Part shown: positions 18,404 to 30,269 of the stretch, in pieces
Layout: the number at the start of each line of letters is the position of its first letter
Position numbering within the stretch: position 1 is the stretch's first letter
Made by a program: the position numbers and the translations under genes
Assembly (NCBI GenBank): GCA_905221605.1
Contig: CAJNDS010002313.1
Location: 693,001-757,000 of the forward strand
Direction of reading: 5' to 3'
Length of the DNA stretch: 64,000 nucleotides
Origin: Symbiodinium natans
Taxonomy: Eukaryota > Sar > Dinophyceae > Suessiales > Symbiodiniaceae
Notes under the pieces: generated by a model
Told to the model about the DNA's origin: nothing
The model's input: only the letters and a program-made list of their open reading frames with translations
Databases searched by the model: none

Positions 18404-18466
18404 TGGGGAGGGAGGGGGGGGGGAGGGGGAGGTGGGGAGGGGGGGGGTGTGGGGAGGGAGGAGGTG
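18404..18466. repeat. G-rich tract (GGGGAGGG)n
   Basis: Long runs of G with isolated A and T. Confidence 0.8.
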
Positions 18467-20551
18467 TGGGAGCATGCCTTTTGCAAGCCGCTTGTGCGCC
18501 GAACCACCGAGGCCAAGTGATGCAGCCGCTAGCGTTAGCCGTTAGCCTTGGGGAGCAACACGGGCTGCTGTTGAGAGGGATGGAGATAAGAGAGTCAGGT
18601 TTGACAGAAAAGTTGGCTTAAACTTCTTTAGCTTTTGTGACCTTATGGTTGAAATCTTGGCATAGTGACTATGGCGTCTACAGGCTCGGCACTGGGTTTT
18701 GCGGTTTTAGGAGAGGCTCTTGAGCTCTCCTGCACCTGCATTGGTAATGTATGGCTTGTGGCTTAAGGTAGGGTTTGTTGGTTCGTTGCCTGCATTGCAT
18801 CCTTGAACAGCAGCCCGGCCCTCCTCGGTGATCTGCTCGGTCTCAGAGCAAAAAGGTGAGCCATCTGATGTGCCGCAAGATGCTAGTGCAGAATGTAGAA
18901 CATGCGAAATCATCTGATCAACCTGAAGAACCAACATGACAGGTTCGGGACCCTCCAAGCCCCCCTTCGCCCTGGCTGCCTTTATTTCCTATGTGGGATC
19001 TCGGGATCGTGGTATTTCAGATTTACTTCTCGGGGTTTCCACAGCATCACGGCGAAGAGGAGCCCTGGAAATTGAGGTAGGAAGCCTCAACTGAGAGGAC
19101 CACGACATTCTCCGCACTACCCCTGGACAGGTCCAGGACACGGATGCCAGCCCGGCCGAAGAGAAGCAGCGTTGGGGCCTTGGAATGCGCAGCTGAAGTT
19201 CGAGGTTTCGGTGCTTGAAACACAGTTCGGGTGCAAGCGTTATACGGCTTGAATTGAAGGATCTTGGAGCTTGCTTGAGTTTGCATCATTCTGCACATGT
19301 CCAGATTGCATGCCGCTTCTTTTGGGCATGGGAGCTTGTGCTTGTTACGGCAACATACTTCATGTGGGCCAGCTTGAATGAGTTGCGATCACCATGAGTC
19401 TAACACGTCACTTGCTGGTGATACAGCCACTCAAGAAGCCAGAACAGCCGCTGGCGCTTAATTTCCAAAGATACACCGCTGGCCATGACCTTACCTTCTC
19501 GAAGGCTCAGCTTGTGTCTTGTAGCCCGCTTTTGGAGAGGTGGTGTTTAAAAACGCATCGCACGTCTAGAGGTGGAAGTTCCCAGACTTCGGGCGACAAG
19601 CTGAAGCCAAAGAGCCACAACAAGCCCCAAGCTCAAGTCCCTGAACTCCAAGGCATGGGAAAGGAACATATCCTGACTTACTTAGCTGCGTTGCCGAACC
19701 CTGAAGCCTGAACCGGGCGAGTGCGGCAAACCTCCATAGTGATAATGCCATGCAGCCCAGCGATGCCTTGCCGGCACCTGCAGCAGCTGTGCGCTGCGAA
19801 GCACGCTATCTCTGGACGCTGACTGTGCACAAGGCCTGCAGCCTAAGCCCTCGCTACGACAGGACCTGCGACCTCGAACCAGAATTCGTTGAGACCCGCT
19901 TAGTCCACCATTATCTTGGACCCTGACGTCCTTTCGCACCAAGACCTGTGCTTGGCTTTGCAGGTCCTAAGTGAGAGGCTGCCTGGAGAGGCGCGGGGTT
20001 GCCCGTATGCTGACATGTAGGTCTTCTTTCTAACCAGTGAATCGCGGCACTTTCTACCCTAGTCACCTCCATGGGCCCTTACATGACAGTGCAAGTGGCC
20101 AGATGGATGTGCTCCAAGAACAGGTGGGGCCGCTTGCTGCGAACATTGCGCAGGCTTCGAGCCCGCAGGCCGGGGTCGCACAGAAGCTGCACCTTTCGGT
20201 TTCGAATGTGCGGCATATGAGTTCGCGAGCTCACTTTTGCTCTCGACCCAACACTATACATGCACCAGTTCCGTGGGACCACAATATATGTCCCTGCTCT
20301 CTTCAGGGTTTGGGCGCCTGTCTGGCGTCATTGGGTCACCTGAGACAAGTGGGCGCCTGGTCCGCAACGTTTTTGGGTGTCGGGGGCTCAACAGTTTAGA
20401 TATTGAGGGGGAGTGGGAAATTGAGAGTGTTCCTGAAATGCTGAACAGCTGGTTGACATGCCTGTGCCCATGAAAGCCAGAGATCTTGTCTGCCATGCAC
20501 GCTCCGTACCTTCTGCCACCACAAGCCAAAGGATTTCAGCGCCAGACCCAA

Positions 20552-20617
20552 ACCTTAAACCCTAAACCCTTAAACCCTAAACCCTAAACCTAAACCGTAA
20601 ACCTAAACCCTAAACCC
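20552..20617 (-). repeat. CCCTAAA array
   Basis: Degenerate CCCTAAA/CCTAAA units. Confidence 0.85.
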
Positions 20618-20725
20618 GTATAGAACAGACTTCAGGTGCGATAGCCTCACTTCTGTCGCGGCACCTCGGTTCTGAGGAGAGTTTCATGGGCCCTGACCCG
20701 AACCTCCTTTACAGGGCTCTCTGAT

Positions 20726-20791
20726 GTATGGGCCCTTAATTTGTGTAATTAGAGGGTATATAATTACAGGCAGCCTTTTCAGGGCCCATAC
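20726..20791. mobile_element. Small inverted-repeat element (GTATGGGCCC)
   Basis: GTATGGGCCCT at the left, AGGGCCCATAC at the right, with TAATTA in each arm; 66 bp. No clear target duplication. Confidence 0.55.
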
Positions 20792-22031
20792 TAAGGGACC
20801 ATGTTACTAAGGTCAGATCGGTGGGGCTCCAAAGGTCAGCTTCGTCATGAGCATATGGAGAGTCACCTACTGTACCCCTTTCTCCCTCCCGCCCCTCTTC
20901 ATAAAAGTTTCACTTGCCTTCATCCTGGCTTGTGCCCCTCAAGCTCATGTCATACTCAATGGGTTTGGGGTTACCCTAAACCAACAGATAAGCCATGAAG
21001 CCTCTGGAACGGTTCGCCTAGCTATGCAGGTGCCAAATCGCATGTAGCAGTTCAGCAACCTAAGGTTCGAGGATGAGGACCAAGACCGCGGGATGCGGCA
21101 AGCGCGCGTCGAGGCCTTGCTTCGCCCGTGAGTTGAAGATGTCCTCCCCCCCCCCCCCCCCTCCCCCCCACATGAGGCCTTGTAGCACTTAAGTTCCGGA
21201 ATCCGGAAGTTGAAGGTGGTTGGCGAGCCTCGACGGGCCTCGCCTGAATCTGCCGAGTTGAAAGTAACATTCTAATTGCCGGTTGAATACTGCTTTTGTG
21301 CTGAGACCGGGCGGTTGAATCGGTGAGCTTTTGTGACGTGCAGTGTCAAAGTTTGGAATCCGAAGCCTTGCCCGTGCGAGGTGCTCGACTTCCTGGAGCA
21401 CAGCGCCACAGCAGCACGGCATGCCAAGGCAGCCGGGTAGTGGGGGGGCCTTCAGGGGGGGCTTGGGAGGTCTGTCTGGCTTATGTACTACTGTATTACC
21501 ATCTCATGTGACTGTGAGGGATTTCGTGGGTAGCGCAGGAACATGAGCACGGCGATTCTGGATAGATGCCAGAAGGGGGCCTTTGCATCAAGAGGCGCAT
21601 GGGGTTTGGCCCCAAAGGCTTGTAATTGTAATTGTAATCTGAGGCTCGAAAACGGTAACGGTTCTAGGGTTCGTCGTCTGACTTGGAGGTACTTTAGAGA
21701 GACCTTGTTGAAAGGGGTCCGTCAGTCTGGGTTCGTCGGGTCGAAGTCCAGGTCTGGACAGGGTTCGCCAAAGCCGCTTAAAAAGGGCGGTTCTTGGTGC
21801 GACCGCTTTCCCATCATACGCCTCGCAGTCAACAAAGGGATAACCCTGCTGCTCAAAGGGTTCTAGGTCCAAATGGGCAACCGCTACAACCGCACGAGGA
21901 GGCAAAAGAAGATCCCGCCGTCGGCCCCCACAGTGAGCCGTGCTTAAAGCTGGACCATACCACACAATGGCGAGGGTTGTCGCGGAAGAGCGCAAGGCAA
22001 TTGTGACTCAGCAGGCTGCGAACTCTTACAG

Positions 22032-22112
22032 CCGGAAGCCTTGTGCAACTCCACGCCGAACTTCACCAGTTGCGTAGCGACTCAGCGACTCGCATCAAGT
22101 TTCTCAGAGAGG
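22032..22112 (+). CDS. Exon candidate, helical (HEAT/ARM-like)
   Basis: After AG 22030-22031 the frame reads GSLVQLHAELHQLRSDSATR then IKFLRE, a helical pattern. GT donor at 22113. May be the first visible exon of the HEAT/ARM gene below, but the phase link is not established. Confidence 0.4.
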
Positions 22113-22694
22113 GTGGTGCAGAAATTGTGGGTGGACATGTCGTCTACTAGATATGAGTCACGATGAGCTAGGGAGCTAGGGTATGCTTGGTTTCTTAAGC
22201 GAGTCAGGTTGCTTCTTAAGACAGTACGCTATGCCACGAGCCCATACAGGCATGAGCCGCTCCGTTTCGAAACACCAAAACACTTGCACCCCAACCCAAC
22301 CTCTCATTTCGGAAATTTCGGGCCTCGAGCGGCTCAAAATGAGGAGCCGGAAGCCGGATTTTCAGAAACTGGTCCCCCAAACTAGGGTATGTTAAGGTTC
22401 GAAGCTCAAAGGTGACCGCAAGTCGCCCCAAATCCCAGGGTCTAGGGGCTTCTACAGTTATATAACGGTTTTACTGCAGTGGTCTTACTGTACTCGCTTA
22501 GAGAGCTCACACTCCGACTTTGCTCTTCTAGCTTAGGGGAGGAGAGGCTTGGAGAGCCTTCTCATGTTCAATAGAGGCATGAGAGCTCTAACTTCTGCAT
22601 TTGCACAGCCCAAGAAGGGATACTTACAGGGCCAAGAGCCGAAAGCCCGAAAGCCCGAAAGCCTATAAACCTTGCAACTCCCCACAGCCTTCAG

Positions 22695-22760
22695 TCGCTG
22701 GCGTCGCTGCTGCAGCGGGAGGATCCCAAGCTTTGCTCGCGATCCATCCGCCTTCTCAAG
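22695..22760 (+). CDS. HEAT/ARM-repeat protein exon
   Basis: Reads SLASLLQREDPKLCSRSIRL then LK: helix, turn with Asp-Pro, helix. Acceptor AG 22693-22694, GT donor 22761, phase 0. Joins in phase to 22988. HEAT/armadillo repeats are protein-binding scaffolds; the partner is unknown. Confidence 0.55.
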
Positions 22761-22987
22761 GTTGGGGGGGTGTGGCTCAAGAGGTGAAGAGCTCTTATGG
22801 ATTGAGAGTGCTAGGAGCCTTAAACCGCCCTAAGCCTTTGGGCCTAACAGATGGCTGGGTTTGGAGACCTTGACTGCGCAGTAGGGTTGGGCTCCCTGCC
22901 TATTGGCTGCAGTCTGCCTGGTTTGCTGGTTCCTGAGATCTTGAGTCAGCCCTAAACCCTAAACCCCAAAAGACCCTAAGCTGGCAG

Positions 22988-23030
22988 GGCTTGGGCTCGG
23001 CAGCTGCAGAGCATGTAGCCCCACTTCTTG
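22988..23030 (+). CDS. HEAT/ARM-repeat protein exon
   Basis: Reads GLGSAAAEHVAPLL, a typical repeat helix, directly in phase with the previous exon. Acceptor AG 22986-22987; GT donor 23031 in phase 1. The preceding intron holds CCCTAAA units near its 3' end. Confidence 0.5.
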
Positions 23031-23594
23031 GTGCGAGCCTCGGGTTGGGGCTTCTTAGTCGGGATCTCACGGCCGCCATGTTGGGGTTCGGGGATGTTGG
23101 TGCTGTTCCGGGTTTAGGCGCCAGGGGTCTGAGTGGGTGGGGTGTGCAGGTTTTGGTGCTTCGGGCGGTGCACTGGGCTAGAGGGCATGCTGCACCACTC
23201 TCTGCGTGCCTCTACGACCACAAACAACGCGGCCCCCAGCAAAACCCCTACAATCCTCACAAGGCCCCTGAAGGCCACTTAGGGCCCCTCAGAGCTTCCA
23301 GGGGACGAGGATGCCAGATTTGATTGCATCGATGTGCTGCAGAGCCTGGGTCGACTGGCCGCGCCATGGCTGTGGTTCGGAGATCTCGGGTCTTAGGGCA
23401 TTTCGGGTTTCTTTAATGCTTTCAGGGCTTTGCCCTTCAGCAGCCGAGCAACACTCTCTGGGTTAGAAGGTCTCAACTGAACCTGAGGGGGCCCTACATT
23501 CCTAAAGGGCCTGAAAAACAGCCCCTCTGCAGCATCAAGTCTTCCAAGCCACCCGCATCTTCGTGGACGCCTTAAGCTCACATCTCCCTTCGAG

Positions 23595-23633
23595 GTGCCC
23601 CACGTCGAGCCCTTGCTCCGCCATGACAGTGAG
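23595..23633 (+). CDS. HEAT/ARM-repeat protein exon
   Basis: Reads VPHVEPLLRHDSE. The frame is open upstream to an AG at 23532, so the exon could start at 23533. GT donor 23634; joins in phase 0 to 23881. Confidence 0.55.
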
Positions 23634-23880
23634 GTTGGTACGTTTCGTGCGTTTGGGACTCTGGGGGGTCGGTTAGGGTAACCGGGGGCAGGGTTTTGAG
23701 GCTTGAGGCGGAGAAGTCAGGGCTTTCATTTGGAGGATTGCAAGCTAGTCAGGCTTTCCGCGGGCCTTTTCCCTCCTGTCCGCCATCATCCCCTCACCTC
23801 TAGGCTTCATTTGATTCGATCCTCAGTTTGGTGTTTCTTCTTGAAGACTTGACACCCCCCCTTGCATTGTACTCCATCAG

Positions 23881-23922
23881 GATGTGCGGGTGGTGGCACA
23901 GAAGCTCCTGGCCAGACTGGAG
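23881..23922 (+). CDS. HEAT/ARM-repeat protein exon
   Basis: Reads DVRVVAQKLLARLE. Joined with 23595 it gives …LLRHDSEDVRVVAQKLLARL, close to the HEAT consensus (…D-x-D-x-x-V-R-x-x-A…). Acceptor AG 23879-23880, GC donor 23923. Later exons of this gene could not be followed. Confidence 0.6.
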
Positions 23923-24823
23923 GCTCAATGTTGCCAGGGCTGCCACGTGCTCGGGTCCGAAGTAAATCAACCGTCATGACCGCGACATCTCCAGAAGCAC
24001 GCGCGACGCCGCGCCAGCTGCGCCGGGGTAGAACGGTAAGGCCCCCTCTAAGTTCATGTGTATCCCCACAAGTGAGTTAGGGTGCCAATTAGCGGCAGAA
24101 TTCAAAACCCCAAGTATTCAGAGCTCCCTCCACAGGGCGCGCCGCGGCCGCTCCCAGAGCAGCTGCAACCTCCAAGCGGTCCCAAAACCAGAACGGTGGC
24201 TCGGAGTGTTGGTCTTTGTGTTTGTGTGTGCAACGTTCAGGGTGTTGGGACACTTTACGAGGTTGGGCTTAGCTAGGATTGAAACCCGACGGTGCTTGAG
24301 GCCTTCGGAGGTCGGACTTTAGGTTTGGGAGTTGCTGGCTTCAGGGTTTATAGGGTCCAGAGGAAGCTGCATCAGGCTGCATGCACGAAATAGGGCGAGC
24401 CCGCAGAAGTGCGAATCTTGCATTCCAGTACACGAAGCCTGCCAGACGTCATCTGCTAATTACCTCGTTGCAGGCTCTAGAAGATCTCCGAAGCTTGAGC
24501 CAAGCAGAGACCCATACCCTGAACATCAAACCAAGTGTCAATTGTGTGGTCTTTTTCGCGGCTTGTTTGTGCAGAAGAATCTTGAACATATATCATACAC
24601 TTAAAACTCCTGGCGCTTTTTGCCGCAGGTATTCGCAGGTCAGCGAGGTAGGCGGAAACAGCGAGAAAACGTTGTTTGGAGAAAAGGTCCGCAACAGAAT
24701 CGCGGTGTATATTCGGCTTCGATCACTCACAAATATAAGAAGCCCACTCATGGACTGCAAGACTACGGAGGCTCCGTTTGATGCCCGGGAATTCGGGCTT
24801 TTTTGGGGTCGGGACTGGGGAAG

Positions 24824-24887
24824 GTGGCGTGCAGCGGAGACTTCAAGCGCCGGCGGCTGACAGGCGGAGAGGATATCGAGCAGCCAG
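24824..24887 (+). CDS. Exon candidate, unknown product
   Basis: Reads VACSGDFKRRRLTGGEDIEQ between AG 24822-24823 and a GT at 24888. GC-rich, basic and polar; no family recognised. Confidence 0.35.
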
Positions 24888-24920
24888 GTGGCGTTGTGAC
24901 AAATCCTTCCAAAAACTCAC

Positions 24921-25026
24921 ATGGGGGTTTACGAGATAAGGGGTACCTTATTGGGGTCCTCATTATAAGGGGATCCTACAAATTGGGGGTGCATATTGGG
25001 GTCCCTTCATATCGTACACCCCCCAC
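24921..25026. mobile_element. MITE, GGGGGTTTCCGAAATAGGGG family
   Basis: ATGGGGGTTTACGAGATAAG at the left and ATATCGTACACCCCCCAC at the right; the core GGGGTCCTCATTATAAGGGG is shared with the other copies. Confidence 0.75.
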
Positions 25027-25530
25027 GTCTGTGAAAAGTTGCCAACGTAGCAGGGGTTGCTGCAGAGCTGGGTCACCGGGCTTTGTTTCACTTATCGCCC
25101 GAGGTTTGCTCAGCTGCGCCCAAGAAACCTAGGCATGCCGCATCCCCGAAAGGCAATCGAAACACCACGAAACCTACGAATTTGCACCTAGAGCGAATCG
25201 TAGTGACGTCGTCGTGTAGTTCCCTGTCCGATAACCTTCGCCGGGCCCCTGCTTCAGGTGCCCGTCTTATTCTGTAGTGACAGTGGCTAATGTCTTTCAG
25301 TCGTGTCCTGTTTGTACACGCTGGTGGGATGAGAGTTTTGCAGGGAAGCCCTCCGGAGTTTTTTTTGAGACTCCCGAAGCACTTTTGGGGTTTCTCATGG
25401 CTTGCAGCCCTGAGCGTATGATACCCCCCAAGATCCCAAAGTCCTACTTTAGTGTTCTGAAAGGAGGGGGTATCAAGGCGGGGTCTGTAACCCAAGGTTT
25501 CCTATACTCCCCACTACTGCAAAATCCTAG

Positions 25531-25643
25531 GTACATCGATGGCATCATCCGCGAGTGCGTGAAGCGGTCTCGGCCGCTGCTGGAGCTGGCGCCGCCGCCG
25601 CCACCGGGCCAAGAGGCCTCCCCCAGCGAGGACCGGAAGCATG
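25531..25643 (+). CDS. Exon candidate ending at a telomeric-repeat donor
   Basis: After CCTAG the frame reads YIDGIIRECVKRSRPLLELA then a proline run and GQEASPSEDRKH. The helix-plus-disordered-tail character and GC-rich codons make it a good exon. It ends at G|GTTTAGGG, so the donor is the first unit of the array at 25644. Product unknown. Confidence 0.55.
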
Positions 25644-25666
25644 GTTTAGGGTTTAGGGTTTAGGGT
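25644..25666 (+). repeat. TTTAGGG array at a donor
   Basis: Three units beginning at the donor GT of the exon at 25531. Confidence 0.88.
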
Positions 25667-26688
25667 GTTCGGGGCTTATATCCGGCTGCAGGAATCCGGC
25701 CTGGAGAAGCCTGTTGCTAAACGGGGGCTACAGATGATTTTGGGGCCCAGTTCACAAATGTGGGATGCCAGGCCGGGTTGGCAACTTGCCTGTGACCAAA
25801 CCACAGAGCGTTGCCTGGGCACAAGTGTGCCGTTGCACCACTGGGCATGCCTACCTCATAGTCACTCGGGATCCTCGAAACTCGTTGACCAGCCAGGGCA
25901 CTAAAAACAGTAGAACCTTTCTCTTACCCGACGAAGGATGCTGCAATGCCGGGTTGGAGATCTAGCACGGGATCATCACCATCTTCAACCCTAGCTGCTT
26001 GATAGAAGTATGCCTGTCCAGCATGGTAATGTCCTATCAAATGCTGCGCTGCTTTGTGCATGGCCTTGCAGCCTCAGCACTGGCCTCCTCCCCTTGGTTT
26101 GGCACGGCGATCGTTTCATCGTTGTGACATCCCTCGCATTCCCTCGCGCACGCGCGGTGAGGCAGCCTCGTCAGGCCGTCAACCTCCCAGGTGGGGAGAC
26201 CTGGAAGGTTTGGGGCTGTGCAGGGCACAGTGTAGGGATGTATCGGGTTGACAGTTGCCTGCCGGTGAGGATTGCATGTTGGTCGCTTGTAGGCCTTGAA
26301 CTCTGAAGCCAAGTAGCGCCCAAAAGTGGAGAGTACAGGCTGCTATTCTGCACAACGACTAGGAAAGTGCCAGTTTAACGCAAGAGCTCGACTTTCTGTC
26401 AAACCTCGGAAGCCAAACCAGGACTGTGCTCTACGTCCAGCTAGACGGGGGCGAAAAACAAACCTGTTCTGAAACTTCGAGGCTTCCATGACGAGGGTAC
26501 AAGAGACATGCGGAAGGTTGTGCTACTTACAAGAACATACAACTGGAACGGCGTTGGCCTGGGGTTCTGCGCAGCTTCTCCACCGGTCCAAGGTCGCGCA
26601 GGCAAGTTCGAGAATCTCGAGAATCCCACCTTCACGGAGATTCGGTGCCACCAACGCTCGCAATCACGGGCCCGGTGCTGCTTGCCGC

Positions 26689-26815
26689 ACCGCCACCGCC
26701 GCCTCTGCCGCAACTGCCGCCGCCGCCGCCACAACTGCCGCCGCCGCCGCAACTGTTGCCGCCGCAACTGCTGCCGCCGCAACTGCTGCCGCCGCAGCAA
26801 CTGGCGCAACCACCG
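26689..26815 (+). repeat. Imperfect (GCC/GCA/ACT) trinucleotide repeat
   Basis: Tandem GCCGCCGCAACTGCTGCC-like units. Several frames on both strands stay open (Pro/Gln/Leu, Ala/Thr, or Gly/Ser/Cys runs), so it could be a low-complexity coding stretch, but no frame is favoured. Confidence 0.75.
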
Positions 26816-27628
26816 CCACCCCTGCCCAAACTGCCTGCGAGCCCGCATGGAATGCTCCTTGGTCCATGCCGTGCAGAATTTGGGGCTGCGCCTGGCACTC
26901 AGCTATCAGGGCATCTCACGGCAGTCAACTTTGACACTGGTCGCTCATAATGTAGAGAGGTGACCATTTGCGATCGGAGGCCTGCGCAGCCGCCTTTCCA
27001 GCTGCAGATCGGGCCGGTGTGGCCCATGTGGCAGTTGTGTTCCATGCACATGCCCGTGGACATGATGCCCATGATGACTGCGTCTCCGCAATTCGCAGTG
27101 CATCCGCGAGTGCGATTCAGCTAACATGCACAGGCAGATCCTTGTAACCACTTTGTACATAGCAAAGCGCGGCTTTGCAAAGCGGGGCGGCGCTTACTTG
27201 CTCATTTTTGACATTGGCCCTAGCCCCTGTCAAAAAGTCGCCTGAAAACAGCTCCGGCCACAGGAGTGCCCAAAGTCCACAGCCATGGCAGCTACCGCCC
27301 TGGCCTGCCAAGCCGAAAAGTTTATTGAGTCTTTGCATATCTCTGCAGACCCAAACCAAAAAAGATGTTGTTTAGATGACCTCAGCCTGAGGCAAGCAAA
27401 TTCGTTTGGACCTAGCGCGCTGCTTTTCAGAGGCCAAGGGCAGAACCTTTCGGAACAGTCGCAACACTCAGAGTGTAGCATATCTTCAAAGATCACTTGC
27501 GAATTGGGCCTGGCAAGGAGTGTTTTGTTCTGCTGCACTTTTGAACTTTGATTCTTGGAGAGGTACCATGACGAACATGAGGTCGCTGAGAGCACTCGTG
27601 TCGCGAATGCGTTCTTCTTGTCTCTGTG

Positions 27629-27652
27629 ATATATATATATATATATGTATAT
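27629..27652. repeat. (AT)n microsatellite
   Basis: Alternating AT with a GTAT interruption. Confidence 0.85.
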
Positions 27653-28680
27653 CTTAATGGGCGACCTGATCGACCACATGTGTCTTCGGTGACCTAAATC
27701 GTCTTAGCATCACGCGCGAGGTTTTACGGAACCCTGAACAGGGCTGTGCTGCTTGAAGGTTCGGGAGCGTGTCTGCACCAGTTGGCCGTGCATGCTATCA
27801 TTTACCAGATTTACCGTTAAACCCCCCCCCCTAAACCCTAAATGTGGGTTTCTTAACGGTAAAAAACCCTAAATGTGGCCATATCACCAAGTCACATCCT
27901 TGGCAGGTTCCTCGCCTCAGCTGCGGCGCCGTGCGTGCAGCGCTTCGGCAAGTGCTAGAGGTGCATGTGCGCAGGCAGGGTATGGCAGGGTGGTGGCTTG
28001 GGCTTATCTTGGGGTTTATAAGGGGCTTCCGTCCGACTCGAGCGGGAGCGCAGCATTGAGCAAGAATGCAGCCTTGACATACAAGTCAGTTTTCGTGTAA
28101 TGATGCTGGTGGCTTTCATGTGTTTCGTCAGTCTTGAATCGGGACCAAACCTCCGCAATGCGTTGGGCGACATCAATCATGCGCCCACGTGTCCTGGGTC
28201 CATCCCTGCGATGCATTTTCGACGTCCCAAATGGGCCTAACCCCCAAAAAAAAGCAAGCGCTGAAATGTTGCAGCAAAACGAAGCCAAACTGGCAGTGTA
28301 AAGTATTACGGCTGCCACCTATATCGACACCAAAACCTTCAGTCTGTTGATTAGGCTCCACACACTCACTGCCCTTCTCCAGCCGAGTCCAAAATCTCTG
28401 ACCGCTGTTAATAAGCTCCGACAAAGGTCTTCCCAAGAGGACTAGAGACAGCCATCTGACGGCCCCATACCTCCTGCCCCCCCACACGAAGGTGACCAGG
28501 GAACGGGAAAGCAAGGGAATGCAGGCTTGCTACCGGGGAGGGGGGGGGGGGGGGGCAGGTCTCGAGATCTTCGAGGGGAAGCGCCCGTGTACTGCCGACA
28601 TCTGAGAAGGGATGCTGTGCGCTTGAACCAGTGTTCGCGTTTCCATGCCGTAGGTGAACTGGAGCGCTGAGCCCCTGAGC

Positions 28681-28699
28681 CATATATATATATATATAT
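28681..28699. repeat. (AT)n microsatellite beside a MITE
   Basis: Lies 22 nt before the element at 28721. Confidence 0.85.
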
Positions 28700-28720
28700 G
28701 TAAACGATGCCAATTACTAA

Positions 28721-28839
28721 TTGCTTAAGAACCCCCCAAAAAATCACAAATATTCCTCCTATTTCCTCCTTATAAGGGCAAGAGAGGGATTTGTTTGTTT
28801 TTGTTGGTGGGGGCGGGGGGGGGGGGGGTTCTTAAGCAA
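28721..28839. mobile_element. MITE, TTGCTTAAGAACCCC family
   Basis: TTGCTTAAGAACCCCCC at the left and GGGGGGTTCTTAAGCAA at the right are perfect inverted repeats. The interior has CCTTATAAGG, shared with the copy at 50102. No clear target duplication. Confidence 0.82.
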
Positions 28840-29339
28840 GCAGCTTATAGTCAATGTATGTCAAAAGGTAGAGATCCAATCCTTGCATGGCCCCAAACCT
28901 TCCAATGCCAAACCTCTCAGTGTCAAGGGCATCTGCTTAGCAGTCTTGGCGGAGTCCAATTCCCAAGCGGAACGCAGACGCACTCGATCTGGTTGCAGCT
29001 GTGGCTTGACCAGGTCAGGGCTATCATGAGCTCGCAGCGGTTATGTTGCTGGTCTGCTGGCGCCTCAGGGACAGGTCCAAACGCTGAACAGTATGCCCGA
29101 AGGCAGCCACAGGGAACCTGCCATGCAAGCGGTGGAAAGCGCCAGCTTCAGAATCAGAGAAACCGACGAGGACCTGACCTTCTAGGCAGTGAGATTGAGT
29201 AGTGCGGGAATGTGTGGGAAGTTGAGGAGTGGGGGGGGGGGGGTCTAGGGCACACTGCAATTTCGAATCTGTAGAGCACACCCTGTATCCAAGAGCCCAA
29301 AGCTCCTACTACCTCTTGAACCTTAAAATGCCTCTTATG

Positions 29340-29403
29340 AAAAACCCTAAAACCCCTAAACCCTAAAACCCTAAAACCTAAAAACCCTAAAAGCCCTGAA
29401 ACC
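29340..29403 (-). repeat. Degenerate CCCTAAA array
   Basis: CCCTAAA/CCCTAAAA variants. A short TTTAGGG pair follows at 29499-29517. Confidence 0.75.
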
Positions 29404-29552
29404 TGATCAACCCCGCGAATGCAAGGCATGGATGGCTCCTGGCCCTCCGACCCACAGCACGTCGCCGCCCAGAGCTGAGAGACCAAAGTGATGTTATTGG
29501 GTTTAGGGTTTAGGGTTAAAAAAAAGAGTTGCCATGATTTGTTTTCTTGTTC

Positions 29553-29558
29553 TTTTTT

Positions 29559-29598
<40 letters not shown>
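29553..29598. repeat. T16-G30 homopolymer junction
   Basis: Uninterrupted T run followed by a G run; third example of this arrangement in the window. Confidence 0.9.
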
Positions 29599-29599
<1 letters not shown>

Positions 29600-30175
29600 G
29601 TCGGGAGGTGGGTGGCTCCATGTCATCTTCTGAAAAGGTTCCCATCCGAAGGTCGAAAACTTAAGATCGTCGCTTGGTTCTGGGTTTGTAGGGGTTGAGG
29701 ATATCTAACACCCAGCATACTGGAAGTTTGCCCACAGTGAAGATCTCCGACCGAGCCATTGTGGCCTCTAGTTCCTATGCATGATGCGCGAAGCCACACA
29801 CACACACACCCTTTTGCGTCCCTAAGCCCTAAACCCTTCTAAACCCTAGCCATTCTTCCAAGGAACAGCTTGCGGCCTCTACTCGAATGGGAGCGGTGGT
29901 GGATACAGGCACCCCGGGCGTGAAAGCAACGAGCTTGTAGAGTAGAGCTCGGGGTCTCAAGTAGAAACTGTCTTTGTACCACTTTTTGCACCGCATCCTC
30001 GATGATGCACTTCCTCAACACGGCGGAAGTATAAGTTCGGACGCATGATGATGGGCGTGCTTTGGCCATCGATGGTCGATGGCCATATAGACTCAGGTTG
30101 CTCAACCAGCCAACAGGATCCAACAGACACCCAAAATCCTCTCTCAGACCTCCAGCATCAAACCCTGAACCATCC

Positions 30176-30252
30176 TAAACCCTAAACCCTAAGCCCTAAG
30201 CCCTAAGCCCTAAGCCCTAAGCCCTAAGCCCTATAAACCCTAAACCCTAAGC
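30176..30252 (-). repeat. CCCTAAA/CCCTAAG array before an exon
   Basis: Starts and ends with CCCTAAA; the middle is about six CCCTAAG variant units (30189-30231). It lies 17 nt before the acceptor AG of the exon at 30270. Confidence 0.88.
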
Positions 30253-30269
30253 CCCGGCATCTTTCTCAG

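Larger units (their letters stand above)
17665..22031. other. No supported gene
   Basis: Contains a pyrimidine tract (17899-17942), a G-rich tract, one telomeric array and one small inverted-repeat element. A weak coding-like stretch at 20103-20190 (VGPLAANIAQAS) cannot be supported further. The last PDI exon(s) are expected somewhere in the first part. Confidence 0.4.
25667..30174. other. No firm gene; repeats
   Basis: Holds a GCC/GCA repeat block, AT microsatellites, one MITE, a T-G homopolymer junction and short telomeric arrays. No exon reached the level of support used elsewhere. Confidence 0.4.

Noticed and set aside
22159-22170. In-frame HDEL as the PDI retention signal
   Set aside because: Followed by Gly-Ser before the stop, preceded by stops in the same frame, and 4.5 kb from the last PDI exon with no linking exon.
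26441-26963. Overlapping ORFs of 67-151 codons on both strands
   Set aside because: All arise from the GCC/GCA trinucleotide repeat; no frame is favoured. Kept as a repeat only.
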